Shown: positions 1-6,790 of the stretch, piece after piece | How positions within the stretch are numbered: position 1 is the stretch's first letter | Layout: each line of letters opens with the position of its first letter | From: an uncultured Peptococcaceae bacterium | GTDB taxonomy: Bacteria; Bacillota; Peptococcia; Peptococcales; Peptococcaceae | DNA: 8,444 bases | Assembly: GCA_900553245.1 (NCBI GenBank) | Contig: USCP01000081.1 | Location: 1 to 8,444, forward strand | Reading direction: 5' to 3' | Made by a program: the position numbers and the translations under genes | Notes under the pieces: model-generated | Database searches by the model: none | The model's input: only the letters and a program-made list of their open reading frames with translations | What the model was told of the DNA's origin: nothing

Positions 1-98
1 TGGTTGATAAAAACCTCGTAACTTCCCCAGCGTGGCCTGGTAATACCGCCATTTGCCGTGAATTTGTAAAACTTCTCGGCGCTAAAATCGAAATCTAA
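1..98 (+). CDS. DJ-1/PfpI family protein, C-terminal end (partial)
   Basis: The only open frame entering from the left edge starts at base 3 and ends with TAA at 96-98, giving 31 residues. The visible tail contains NLVTSPAWPGNTAICREF followed by KLLGAKIEI. This matches the end of DJ-1/PfpI-superfamily proteins, where a strand reading 'DGNLVTSPAWP' leads into a final helix 'REFLKLLG'. Members of the superfamily include glyoxalases, deglycase-like enzymes and amidotransferase-like proteins, and the catalytic cysteine lies upstream of this window. The exact activity therefore cannot be assigned. The gene converges on the phosphate operon and shares the hairpin terminator that begins 20 bases after its stop. 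The family call rests on a short segment and is from memory of the motif. Confidence 0.7.
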   Translation, partial: VDKNLVTSPAWPGNTAICREFVKLLGAKIEI

Positions 99-118
99 TC
101 GTACTTCAAAAATGAAAG

Positions 119-164
119 AAGCCTGTATGGCATGCATCCACGGATGCGCCATACAGGCTTTTTT
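119..164. terminator. Bidirectional rho-independent terminator between convergent genes
   Basis: A 13-base arm at 119-131 (AAGCCTGTATGGC) pairs perfectly with 148-160. Inside it a second stem pairs 134-138 with 143-147, separated from the outer stem by a two-base AT bulge (132-133). On the + strand the hairpin runs directly into T158-T164, a classic terminator for the DJ-1/PfpI gene. On the - strand the stem is followed by CTTTCATTTTT, a less perfect but T-rich tract, and it starts a few bases past the phoR stop. The hairpin therefore probably ends the seven-gene pst-pho operon as well. Confidence 0.9.
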
Positions 165-166
165 GA

Positions 167-1849
167 TTATTTCTTTTTAATGGCCTTTTTCTTTAATGGG
201 AAGCGTACACTAATGGTCGTCCCCTTGCCAACCTTACTTTTGACTTTAATCGTCGCATTGTGTCGAATGGCGGCATGCTTGACAATCGAAAGCCCCAAAC
301 CGGTACCGCCGCTGGCACGAGAATGGCTCTTATCCACACGATAGAAGCGTTCAAAAACGCGGTCAACTTGATCCTCCGGAATCCCAATGCCGGTATCCTT
401 GACCTTTAATACAGCTTCATCCTTGTTTTTCGTCACAATGACAGACACACTGCCATTTTCCTTATTGTACTTGATGGCATTGTCGCAAAGATTGTAAACC
501 ATTTCATGAATCAGGGTGTGAACGCCTTTAATGATGACGTTTTCACCACTCACATCTAATTCAATGTCCTTCATCTTTGCATGAGGCATCAGCTGCTTCA
601 CAACATCCTGACTCATCGCAAGTAAATCAATCTCCTCAAGCGGAAGCTCTTCGGAGGTTTCATCCAATTTAGAAATACTGATAATATTTTCTACAAGCGC
701 AACCATGTGCTGGGCCTCATCATAAATCTGTTGCAAGAATTGCGGCTGATCCGCTTCCTTGACCATATTATTTAGCAAAAGTTCGGCACAACCTGAAATA
801 CTATGCAACGGCGTTTTGAGTTCGTGAGACACATTGGCGCTAAATTCACGGCGAAGCTGTTCGGCTTCCATTTTTTCTGTTACATCCATATAGAAGAGTA
901 CAACCCCTTGAATATCGTCGTCAGAGAAGACCGGATTCCCATGAATTTCATAGTTTTTATTGTCCATCTCGACGCTCACGCTGTAATTTTTGCCATTGTA
1001 AACCTTGCTCAACAGCTTATGCAGCTTTGGCTCATCTCCAAAGAGCAGAAAATCCCTACCAATATAATCCTCGTCCTGCACCGCCAAAAGATGGGTGGCA
1101 CTACGATTCATCAAAAGAATGCGCCCTTCCTTGTTGAGAAGCACCAACCCTTCTTCCATATTGTCAATGACAATTTGGAATTCATTACGTTGTTGATTGA
1201 GCAAAATGGATTGGTCACTGATTTCTCGGTGCTGCTGTTCAATGCGAGATAATAATGGCATTAACTCATCATAAGTCTCATTGGCCAACGGATTGTCCAA
1301 ATCAATCGTATTGAGTGGCTCAACAATGCGGCGAGAAAGACGCTTGGCTACAAACCAAGTCAACACCAACACGCCCAATAACAGCAGCATGGTTGGTCTT
1401 GCTAACAGCCAGAGCACCCCTTCCGGTGAAATATCATCCGTTGACAAACGCAACACCGAACGGTCATCCAACAGCTTTGCGGCATAAATCAAGCGCTCCG
1501 TCATTGTTTCCGAATGACGTTCCACCTCAGCCATACCGTTCTTTTGCGCCTCGATAAATTCTTGACGCTTACTGTGATTTTCCATCTTGCTGATATCGCT
1601 CCAATTATCAAAAAGGACCGTGCCATCGGCAGCGATCCATGTGATGCGATATCTTGAATCATCCAAATCACGGAGATAGTCTTCCCCTTGGCTTTCAACC
1701 ATTTCAGCCAGATAATCCAATTGCGCACTCATTTGATGTTTTGTTTCTTCGTGAATGTATTGATAGGTTACACCCACCAACAACATGACACTCACCAACA
1801 CTGTAATCAACGCTGTGCCAAAGACGGTCAAAAAGACACGCTTTTTCAC
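167..1849 (-). CDS. phoR: PhoR-type sensor histidine kinase of the phosphate regulon
   Basis: This is a membrane histidine kinase of 560 residues, expected to phosphorylate the response regulator encoded just upstream. Transmembrane segments lie at about 5-30 and 149-168 and enclose an extracytoplasmic region of roughly 115 residues. A HAMP-like linker follows (about 169-215), then a PAS domain (about 222-325). The catalytic core has the H box FSANVSHELKTPL at 336-348 with phosphoacceptor His342, the N box around Asn453/Asn457, the G1 box DTGIGIP at 485-491, the F box FERFYRVD at 499-506 and the G2 box GGTGLGLS from 514. The basic tail KKKAIKKK ends the protein. The start is GTG at 1849, sharing GTGA with the regulator's stop. 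A GGAGG at 1857-1861 sits seven bases upstream, so translational coupling is likely. Length and domain order match PhoR. The phosphate role is inferred from the operon, since the kinase core alone would not specify it. Confidence 0.93.
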   Translation of the reverse strand: MKKRVFLTVFGTALITVLVSVMLLVGVTYQYIHEETKHQMSAQLDYLAEMVESQGEDYLRDLDDSRYRITWIAADGTVLFDNWSDISKMENHSKRQEFIEAQKNGMAEVERHSETMTERLIYAAKLLDDRSVLRLSTDDISPEGVLWLLARPTMLLLLGVLVLTWFVAKRLSRRIVEPLNTIDLDNPLANETYDELMPLLSRIEQQHREISDQSILLNQQRNEFQIVIDNMEEGLVLLNKEGRILLMNRSATHLLAVQDEDYIGRDFLLFGDEPKLHKLLSKVYNGKNYSVSVEMDNKNYEIHGNPVFSDDDIQGVVLFYMDVTEKMEAEQLRREFSANVSHELKTPLHSISGCAELLLNNMVKEADQPQFLQQIYDEAQHMVALVENIISISKLDETSEELPLEEIDLLAMSQDVVKQLMPHAKMKDIELDVSGENVIIKGVHTLIHEMVYNLCDNAIKYNKENGSVSVIVTKNKDEAVLKVKDTGIGIPEDQVDRVFERFYRVDKSHSRASGGTGLGLSIVKHAAIRHNATIKVKSKVGKGTTISVRFPLKKKAIKKK

Positions 1850-2517
1850 TGAGCAACCTCCATTCTATACCCTACGCCGCGCACGGTGTTGATATAGTTG
1901 CCGCAATCGCCCAGTTTCTGACGCAAATTGCGAATATGAACGTCTACAGTGCGGGTTTCGCCATCATAATCTTGATCCCAAATACAAGTCAAGAATTGCT
2001 GACGGGTAAAGACGCGACCGGGATTACTCATAAGCATGGAAAGCATTTCAAATTCTTTGTAGGTTAAATCCACCTGCTCACCATTTGCCAACACCACATG
2101 AGAACTTGGATTTAAAATCAACTCTCCGAGCTGAATGGCAGGTTCTTCGTCCTGCACCGCACGGCGCAACACCGCACGCACACGAGAAACCATTTCCATC
2201 ATACCAAAAGGCTTCACAAGATAATCATCGGCACCGGAATCCAAGCCAATAACCTTGTCATACTCGCTGCCCTTAGCAGTTGCCATAATCACCGGCACAC
2301 GCTGGGTACTTGATTGTACACGCAACTTTTTCAAAATGGAAATACCATCCTCATCCGGCAACATGATATCCAAAATAATTAAGGTCGGTGTCTGCTCTTT
2401 GAGGGCATCGTAGAGTGCAGCGCCATCTTCCAGCCCTTTGGCTTCAAGACCCGCAGCCTCTAAGGTGTAGACCATCATATTACGAATCCCTGCTTCGTCT
2501 TCCACACAATAAATCAC
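1846..2517 (-). CDS. phoB: OmpR/PhoB-family response regulator of the phosphate regulon
   Basis: This 223-residue protein is probably the phosphorylation-dependent activator of the operon. The receiver domain (about 1-115) shows the acidic pair Glu6/Asp7, phosphoacceptor Asp50 in LIILDIMLPDEDG, Thr80 and Lys102 in LVKPF. The winged-helix DNA-binding domain (about 127-220) carries the recognition-helix segment RTVDVHIRNLRQKLG and ends with the wing motif TVRGVGYRME. Both are typical of PhoB (Gram-negative naming) and PhoP (Bacillus naming). The start is GTG at 2517, because no in-frame ATG lies between it and the phoU stop, and AAGGAGGGG is placed six bases before it. The gene begins 22 bases after phoU and overlaps phoR by four bases. 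OmpR-family regulators look alike, so the target assignment rests on the neighbours and on the candidate Pho boxes before pstS. Confidence 0.92.
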   Translation of the reverse strand: MIYCVEDEAGIRNMMVYTLEAAGLEAKGLEDGAALYDALKEQTPTLIILDIMLPDEDGISILKKLRVQSSTQRVPVIMATAKGSEYDKVIGLDSGADDYLVKPFGMMEMVSRVRAVLRRAVQDEEPAIQLGELILNPSSHVVLANGEQVDLTYKEFEMLSMLMSNPGRVFTRQQFLTCIWDQDYDGETRTVDVHIRNLRQKLGDCGNYINTVRGVGYRMEVAQ

Positions 2518-2523
2518 TGTTTT

Positions 2524-2536
2524 CCCCTCCTTGGGG
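2524..2536 (-). promoter_or_regulatory. Ribosome binding site of the response regulator, flanked by a CCCC/GGGG pair
   Basis: On the - strand the sequence reads CCCCAAGGAGGGG, six bases before the GTG start. The strong AAGGAGG site fixes GTG as the start codon. The four C and four G at the ends could pair into a short stem that hides the site in its loop. The stem is only 4 bp, so any regulatory effect is uncertain. Confidence 0.6.
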
Positions 2537-2539
2537 TCA

Positions 2540-3190
2540 TTATTTGTTTATTTTATCACTGAACGCGTATAGTACTTGTTGGGCAATCTTCACACAATGA
2601 TCCCCCATACGTTCATAATACTTGTCAATCATCAATAAATCAAGGGCATAGTCTGTTTCCTCACGGGTTTCTGCCGTCTTCAACAAACCTGCAATATTAT
2701 GCTTGGTCTTGTAAAAAAATTCATCGACCACTTCATCATATTCGATTACATCATGTGCTGCTTGCGTATTTTTTTCCGCAAACGCCTGCATGACATCATG
2801 AATCATACGCTCTACAGCCACTGCAAGTTCTGCGAAGTGGTCTACTTCAACCGGTTTTTGATTGATTTCTTTGCGAAGCATGGTTTCACAAATGTCCACA
2901 GCTTGCATACCGATACGCACCAAATTGGTGAGCATCTTAGAGGACGCAGTAATAATACGTAAATCCCCTGCCACCGGTTGTTGTAAGAGAAGCAGACGAT
3001 TACACAAGGCTTCAATCACATACTCACGTTCATCCAATGCCGCTTCATAGGTTAACACCTGCTTTGCCAAGGCAGTATCGCCCTTCACCAAAGATTCGGA
3101 TGCTTCCCTGAGCGCGCGTTCACAAAAGTTACCGATTTCAATCATTTCTTGATTCAGCTTTTCAAGCTGACCGACATATACATCTCTCAT
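2540..3190 (-). CDS. phoU: PhoU, phosphate transport/signalling coupling protein
   Basis: PhoU is a cytoplasmic all-helical protein of two three-helix bundles that links Pst transporter activity to the PhoR kinase and limits phosphate uptake. The length (216 residues from ATG) fits the family. The second repeat carries the intact metal-site-like motif YYERMGDHCVKIA near residues 191-203. The equivalent place in the first repeat reads NLVRIGMQAVDIC (about 89-101), where the usual Glu and Asp are replaced by Val and Met. The ATG at 3190 overlaps the pstB stop as TGATG. A TTG three bases upstream (3193) is also possible, since GGGAG lies six bases before the TTG and nine before the ATG. I prefer ATG. 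The position between pstB and the two-component genes is the standard one for phoU. Confidence 0.93.
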   Translation of the reverse strand: MRDVYVGQLEKLNQEMIEIGNFCERALREASESLVKGDTALAKQVLTYEAALDEREYVIEALCNRLLLLQQPVAGDLRIITASSKMLTNLVRIGMQAVDICETMLRKEINQKPVEVDHFAELAVAVERMIHDVMQAFAEKNTQAAHDVIEYDEVVDEFFYKTKHNIAGLLKTAETREETDYALDLLMIDKYYERMGDHCVKIAQQVLYAFSDKINK

Positions 3191-3939
3191 CAACCAAATC
3201 TCCCTGTAATATATTCCTCAGTGCGTGAATCGTGTGGTGTAGAAAACAACGTGTGTGTATCGTTAAACTCAACCAAGTCCCCCAAAAGGAAGAACGCGGT
3301 TTTATCGGAAATACGTGCTGCTTGTTGCATATTGTGGGTAACAATCACGATGGTATAATCCTTTTTAAGCTCAAGAACCAAGTCTTCAATTTTAGAAGTA
3401 GAAATTGGGTCCAACGCACTGGTTGGTTCATCCATGAGTAGTACTTCCGGATTGACTGCCAAAGCGCGCGCCACACAAATACGTTGTTGTTGCCCACCGG
3501 AAAGACCGAGTGCGGATTTTTTTAGGCGGTCCTTGACTTCATCCCAAATCGCCGCACTGCGCAAAGAGCGTTCTACAATTTCATCAAGCTCTGCCTTGTT
3601 TTTAATACCGTGGGTACGTGGACCGTAGGCAATGTTATCATAAATGCTCATTGGAAATGGGTTTGGTTTTTGAAAAACCATCCCCACACGCTTACGCAAA
3701 TGATTGACATCCATATCACCGTAGATGTCTTCTCCGTCTAAAAGCACGTCCCCTTCAATGCGGCAGCCTTCAACCATGTCATTCATACGATTAAGAGATT
3801 TCAGCAAGGTAGATTTCCCACAACCGGAAGGCCCAATGAAAGCAGTAATTTCATTAGGCTTGATGCCTATGTTGATGCCGTGCAAGGCATGAAAATCACC
3901 GTAGTATAAATTGAGATCTTTAATATCAAATTTGTACAT
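3190..3939 (-). CDS. pstB: Phosphate ABC transporter ATP-binding protein PstB
   Basis: This is the ATPase subunit that drives phosphate import on the cytoplasmic face of the PstCA channel. All nucleotide-binding motifs are intact in 249 residues: Walker A GPSGCGKST (36-44), Q-loop Gln90 in VFQKPNPFPMSIYDN, signature LSGGQQQR (146-153), Walker B VLLMDEP (166-172), D-loop SALD (174-177) and switch His202. The PNPFPMSIYDNIAYG stretch and the 'EFNDT..LFSTP' tail are characteristic of PstB among ABC ATPases. The gene starts five bases after pstA and its stop overlaps the phoU start. The likely ribosome site AAAGGA lies about 12 bases before ATG inside the end of pstA, a long spacing, so expression may depend on translation of pstA. 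Confidence 0.97.
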   Translation of the reverse strand: MYKFDIKDLNLYYGDFHALHGINIGIKPNEITAFIGPSGCGKSTLLKSLNRMNDMVEGCRIEGDVLLDGEDIYGDMDVNHLRKRVGMVFQKPNPFPMSIYDNIAYGPRTHGIKNKAELDEIVERSLRSAAIWDEVKDRLKKSALGLSGGQQQRICVARALAVNPEVLLMDEPTSALDPISTSKIEDLVLELKKDYTIVIVTHNMQQAARISDKTAFFLLGDLVEFNDTHTLFSTPHDSRTEEYITGRFG

Positions 3940-3944
3940 TCTAC

Positions 3945-4820
3945 TTATTGATCCTTTCTCAACAATTTCGCCACAAACTCAGCAGCAAAATTCAAGATAA
4001 TAGCGAGAAGCAAGAGCACAACAGCTGTTGCAAAGGTTTGATTCATATACAAGCCTTCGCCGGAAAGCACATACATATGCACCGCCAAAGTTCTTGAAGA
4101 TGCAAAGACACTGCTTGCCACTTCGGCAATGGTCCCAGCGGTAAAGATGAGAGCTGCAGATTCACCGACAATACGACCGATGCTCAAGATGACACCGCTC
4201 ACAATACCGGGAATCGCGCTAGGAAGCACCACTTGACTGATGGTACGGAGCTTGCCCGCCCCTAAACCAAAGCTCCCTTCGCGATAACTGTCCGGTACCA
4301 TTTTTAAAGCTTCTTCAGTGGTACGCAAAATAACCGGCAAAACCATAATTGCCAAAGTCAAAGACCCTGAAAGCAAGGATAAGCCCATGTTGCAAAACTT
4401 TACAAAGAAAATAGAACCGAAAAGCCCGTATATAATAGAAGGAATCCCAGTGAGGGTTTCTGCGGTCAAACGCACCAGACCTACAAAACGACTCCCCTTC
4501 TTGGCGTATTCAACGAGATAAATCGCCGCACCAATCCCAATAGGAAGTGCCAATACCAAAGCAATCACTGCCATAAAGAGGGTATTGATCAGCGCCGGCA
4601 ACATAGAAACGTTTTCACTGTCATAATGAAGGGAGAACAATTCCGGCGTCAGATTTGGAATCCCGTTAATCAAGATATAAACGACGATGAAGGCCAAAGT
4701 GGCGACACTAAAGAGTGCGCCTGCATGGACCAAAATATACCATGCCAAGGAACCCGGACGATGACGTAAGCTCTGCCATTTTTGTGCGAACGCACTTTTT
4801 CCGGTTTTGGAATTACTCAT
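3945..4820 (-). CDS. pstA: Phosphate ABC transporter permease PstA
   Basis: This 291-residue membrane permease forms half of the phosphate channel with PstC. Hydrophobic segments lie at about 26-52, 74-104, 121-141, 152-166, 202-230 and 264-286, six in all as expected. The cytoplasmic coupling (EAA) loop that docks onto PstB reads YREGSFGLGAGKLRTIS and continues to SAIPGI (179-205). The conserved ETLTGIPSIIYGLFG segment (121-135) and GRIVGESAAL (215-224) are also typical. ATG at 4820 overlaps the pstC end by eight bases and is preceded by AGAGAGGTGA at 4826-4835, a good ribosome site. The overlap suggests coupled translation of the two permease subunits. Assignment as PstA rather than PstC follows from sequence character and gene order. 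Confidence 0.95.
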   Translation of the reverse strand: MSNSKTGKSAFAQKWQSLRHRPGSLAWYILVHAGALFSVATLAFIVVYILINGIPNLTPELFSLHYDSENVSMLPALINTLFMAVIALVLALPIGIGAAIYLVEYAKKGSRFVGLVRLTAETLTGIPSIIYGLFGSIFFVKFCNMGLSLLSGSLTLAIMVLPVILRTTEEALKMVPDSYREGSFGLGAGKLRTISQVVLPSAIPGIVSGVILSIGRIVGESAALIFTAGTIAEVASSVFASSRTLAVHMYVLSGEGLYMNQTFATAVVLLLLAIILNFAAEFVAKLLRKDQ

Positions 4821-5700
4821 TCATGTCACCTCTCTTTAAAAGTGCCAACAAGAAGTTAATAATCAAGATGAAGATAAAGAGCACCACCGCTGTACCAACC
4901 AAGGCTTGACGATGCAAATCTGCCGCATAGCCCATTTCCATGACAATATTGGTAGTCATGGTTCGCACCCCATCGGTAAGGGCATGTGGAATCGCTGTTT
5001 GGTTCCCAGCCACCATGATTACCGCCATGGTTTCACCAATGGCACGCCCAAGACCAAGTACCACACCGGTGAGGATCCCACTCTTACAAGCAGGAATCAC
5101 TACACGAAAAATACTACGTTCGTGGGTAGCCCCCAAGCCAATACTCCCTTCATAGTAACTGGTATTTACTGAGCGAATAGATGATTCACTCACAGAGATA
5201 ATAGTCGGTAAAATCATCATTCCGAGCAAAATCGCCGCTGTCATCACACTCAAACCGCGACCACCAAAAGTATCACGTACCCAAGGCACCAACACCATCA
5301 AACCAAAAAAACCGTATACAACAGATGGAATCCCAGCAAGAAGCTGCACCCCACTACGAAGCAGCGGATAAATGCGCTTTGGACAATAAAATACCATATA
5401 AACCGCAGATAAAATTCCAATCGGTGCCCCGATGAGAAGCGCTCCAACAGTGGTGTACACACTCCCAACAATCATTGGGAAAATACCGTATACATCATTA
5501 TTTGGACGCCATTCGGTACCGCTCAAAAATTGCCATGGACCAATTTCCATAATCGCAGGCAGACCGTTGGCAAAGAGAAAGATACAGATGACAAATACCG
5601 CCACCACAGACACGCACGCAGCGAGGGTGAAGAGGGCTTTCATCCCTCTCTCCTTCGCTGCGTTGTTGTGCGTGGACTTTACAGAAGTCTTACTTTGCAT
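4813..5700 (-). CDS. pstC: Phosphate ABC transporter permease PstC
   Basis: This 295-residue membrane permease pairs with PstA. Six hydrophobic segments are seen at about 22-45, 73-103, 118-140, 150-172, 206-230 and 266-288. The coupling loop YYEGSIGLGATHERS continues through VVIPACKSGI (182-209), with LAGIPSVVYGFFGL (121-134) and GRAIGETMAV (218-227) as further family signatures. The ATG at 5700 overlaps pstS by 11 bases but has only a weak ribosome site. An in-frame ATG at 5643 (Met20) has an excellent AAGGAG six bases upstream. The residues before Met20 (AAKERG) resemble the charged lead-in to the first helix of homologues, so I keep the longer form, but the shorter one is a real alternative. 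Confidence 0.94.
   Translation of the reverse strand: MQSKTSVKSTHNNAAKERGMKALFTLAACVSVVAVFVICIFLFANGLPAIMEIGPWQFLSGTEWRPNNDVYGIFPMIVGSVYTTVGALLIGAPIGILSAVYMVFYCPKRIYPLLRSGVQLLAGIPSVVYGFFGLMVLVPWVRDTFGGRGLSVMTAAILLGMMILPTIISVSESSIRSVNTSYYEGSIGLGATHERSIFRVVIPACKSGILTGVVLGLGRAIGETMAVIMVAGNQTAIPHALTDGVRTMTTNIVMEMGYAADLHRQALVGTAVVLFIFILIINFLLALLKRGDMNE
5641..5655 (-). promoter_or_regulatory. Internal Shine-Dalgarno and ATG inside pstC (alternative start)
   Basis: AAGGAG at 5650-5655 lies six bases before an in-frame ATG at 5641-5643, which is codon 20 of the longer pstC reading. It is a much better ribosome site than anything in front of the ATG at 5700. Either the true start is here, leaving a 46-base gap after pstS, or two PstC forms are made. 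Confidence 0.5.
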
Positions 5701-6604
5701 TGTTCAATTCATCCCACTTAGTGAGTTCGCCGAGATAGATGCTCTTTACTTGATCAGAAGTCAAATCTTCAATTGGATTTGCCTTGTTCACAATCACTGC
5801 AATCCCGTCTTTTGCAATAACAGTTGGCTTTACGCCTTCCTTGGTTTCAGATTCTTTAAGTTCACGGGACGCCATACCGATATCACAGGTACCATCGATG
5901 GTGTTGGTGACACCGCTGGAAGAATCGCTTTGTTGAACTTCAATTTCAACATCTGGATTAAGTGCAACATAGGCTTCTTTGAGTTTTTCCATGAGAGGAT
6001 ATACAGAGCTGGAGCCGGAGCAAACAATTTTACCCTTGAGGCCTTCCGGTGCAGTGTAAGCTTCGCCTGCTTCTACAGCAATTTGACCGTTTTCTTCAAC
6101 GACAGCTTGACCGTCGCTACTCATAATGAACTTAATGAAGTCTTCTGCTTCAGCGCTTAAATCATCCTTTGTTACAATGTTGAATGGACGCGCAATCTTG
6201 TAGGAGCCATCGCTCACAGTTTCAACAGATGGTGCTACGCCGTCAATTTTAACAGCCTTGACAGTATCATTTAAGGAACCTAAAGAGATGTAGCCAATCG
6301 CATAGTCGTCACTGGACACGGTGGTCATCATAACACTGGTGCTGTTTGTTTCAGCAATACTGGAATCAGTCTTATCAACCTTTTCACCGTTTTCTTCCGC
6401 TTCGATGCCAAAGAGCTCGATGAATGCGCCACGGGTACCGGAACCGTTTTCACGGGTGGTTGCATTGATTGCCTTTGCGGTATCAAAATCACTTGCACTG
6501 CTTTCTGCTGCACTGCTTGCCGGCGCATCTGCATTGCCACCGCAACCTGCTAACAAACCCATGCACAACATCGCTGCTACACCAACTTTTTTCCAATTTC
6601 TCAT
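5690..6604 (-). CDS. pstS: PstS phosphate-binding lipoprotein, circularly permuted
   Basis: This extracytoplasmic phosphate-binding protein feeds PstCA. It has 304 residues. The signal peptide MRNWKKVGVAAMLCMGLLAGC ends in the lipobox LLAGC with lipidated Cys21, followed by a Ser/Ala-rich linker to about 38. The order of the binding-protein halves is reversed from canonical PstS. Residues 48-176 correspond to the usual C-terminal half: phosphate loop RENGSGTR (51-58), YAIGYISLGSLNDTVKAV (101-118), SYKIARPF (134-141), DFIKFIMSSDGQ (155-166). Residues 191-301 correspond to the usual N-terminal half: GSSSVYPLMEKL (197-208), QSDSSSGV (225-232), DIGMASRELK (241-250), DGIAVIVN (266-273) and IYLGELTKWDEL at the end. 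The reading frame is intact and both sets of phosphate-contacting loops are present, so it should be functional. AGAAGG at 6611-6616 lies six bases before ATG. It is first in the operon. Confidence 0.94.
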   Translation of the reverse strand: MRNWKKVGVAAMLCMGLLAGCGGNADAPASSAAESSASDFDTAKAINATTRENGSGTRGAFIELFGIEAEENGEKVDKTDSSIAETNSTSVMMTTVSSDDYAIGYISLGSLNDTVKAVKIDGVAPSVETVSDGSYKIARPFNIVTKDDLSAEAEDFIKFIMSSDGQAVVEENGQIAVEAGEAYTAPEGLKGKIVCSGSSSVYPLMEKLKEAYVALNPDVEIEVQQSDSSSGVTNTIDGTCDIGMASRELKESETKEGVKPTVIAKDGIAVIVNKANPIEDLTSDQVKSIYLGELTKWDELNNAK

Positions 6605-6650
6605 TGTAGACCTTCTTTCTTTTGTTTCAATTCATTTCGTACTGACAGGT

Positions 6651-6656
6651 TTTATA
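6651..6656 (-). promoter_or_regulatory. Candidate -10 element of the pst operon promoter
   Basis: TATAAA on the - strand (within TTAATATAAAA) lies about 47 bases before the pstS ATG. No good -35 hexamer is found at 17 bases upstream; TTGGAC at 18 is poor. This is what an activator-dependent promoter would look like. TAATAT, three bases upstream of it, is an alternative register. Confidence 0.5.
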
Positions 6657-6668
6657 TTAAAGGCCCCT

Positions 6669-6708
6669 TGTAAAGTCCAAAAGCGCCGCAAAGTAAAATG
6701 ATTGTTAA
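6669..6708 (-). promoter_or_regulatory. Candidate Pho-box repeats upstream of pstS (proximal)
   Basis: On the - strand TTAACA (6703-6708) is followed after exactly five bases by TTTACT (6692-6697), an 11-base period. A further TTTACA lies at 6669-6674, two periods plus one base on, directly upstream of the -10 element. Known PhoP boxes in Bacillus are TT(A/T/C)ACA-like repeats with 4-6 base spacers in this location. Assignment as binding sites of the operon's own response regulator is an inference from spacing and position. Confidence 0.55.
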
Positions 6709-6727
6709 ATATGTACACTATTTAACA
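6703..6727. repeat. Inverted repeat in the pstS/AraC-GNAT intergenic region
   Basis: TGTTAAATA (6703-6711) and TATTTAACA (6719-6727) are perfect 9-base inverted arms around a seven-base spacer TGTACAC, which itself contains the palindrome TGTACA. The left arm overlaps the TTAACA repeat of the proximal Pho-box candidate. The dyad could be an operator for a dimeric regulator. Confidence 0.6.
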
Positions 6728-6790
6728 TTGGCTTCCCACCATTTTGTCGTCAAAAAAGGTCACAAACCCCTTCACCACCAAGAAAACTCG

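Noticed and set aside
803..1252. A 149-codon + strand open frame inside phoR
   Set aside because: It is antisense to the kinase catalytic and PAS regions, which are fully conserved in the other strand, and it has no domain or ribosome site of its own.
5432..6160. A 242-codon + strand open frame across the pstS/pstC junction
   Set aside because: It lies wholly antisense to two well-supported genes, has no good ribosome site, and its translation shows no recognisable domain. It is an expected shadow of the coding bias.
5690..6604. PstS as a truncated or rearranged pseudogene
   Set aside because: The frame is intact from lipoprotein signal to stop, both phosphate-binding halves keep their key loops, and spacing to pstC and the ribosome site are normal. 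Permutation explains it better than decay.
6640..6650. CTGTCA downstream of the -10 as an E. coli-type PhoB box half-site
   Set aside because: It is a single copy, located between the -10 and the gene, and has no partner repeat at 11 bases. The TTTACA/TTAACA repeats fit better.
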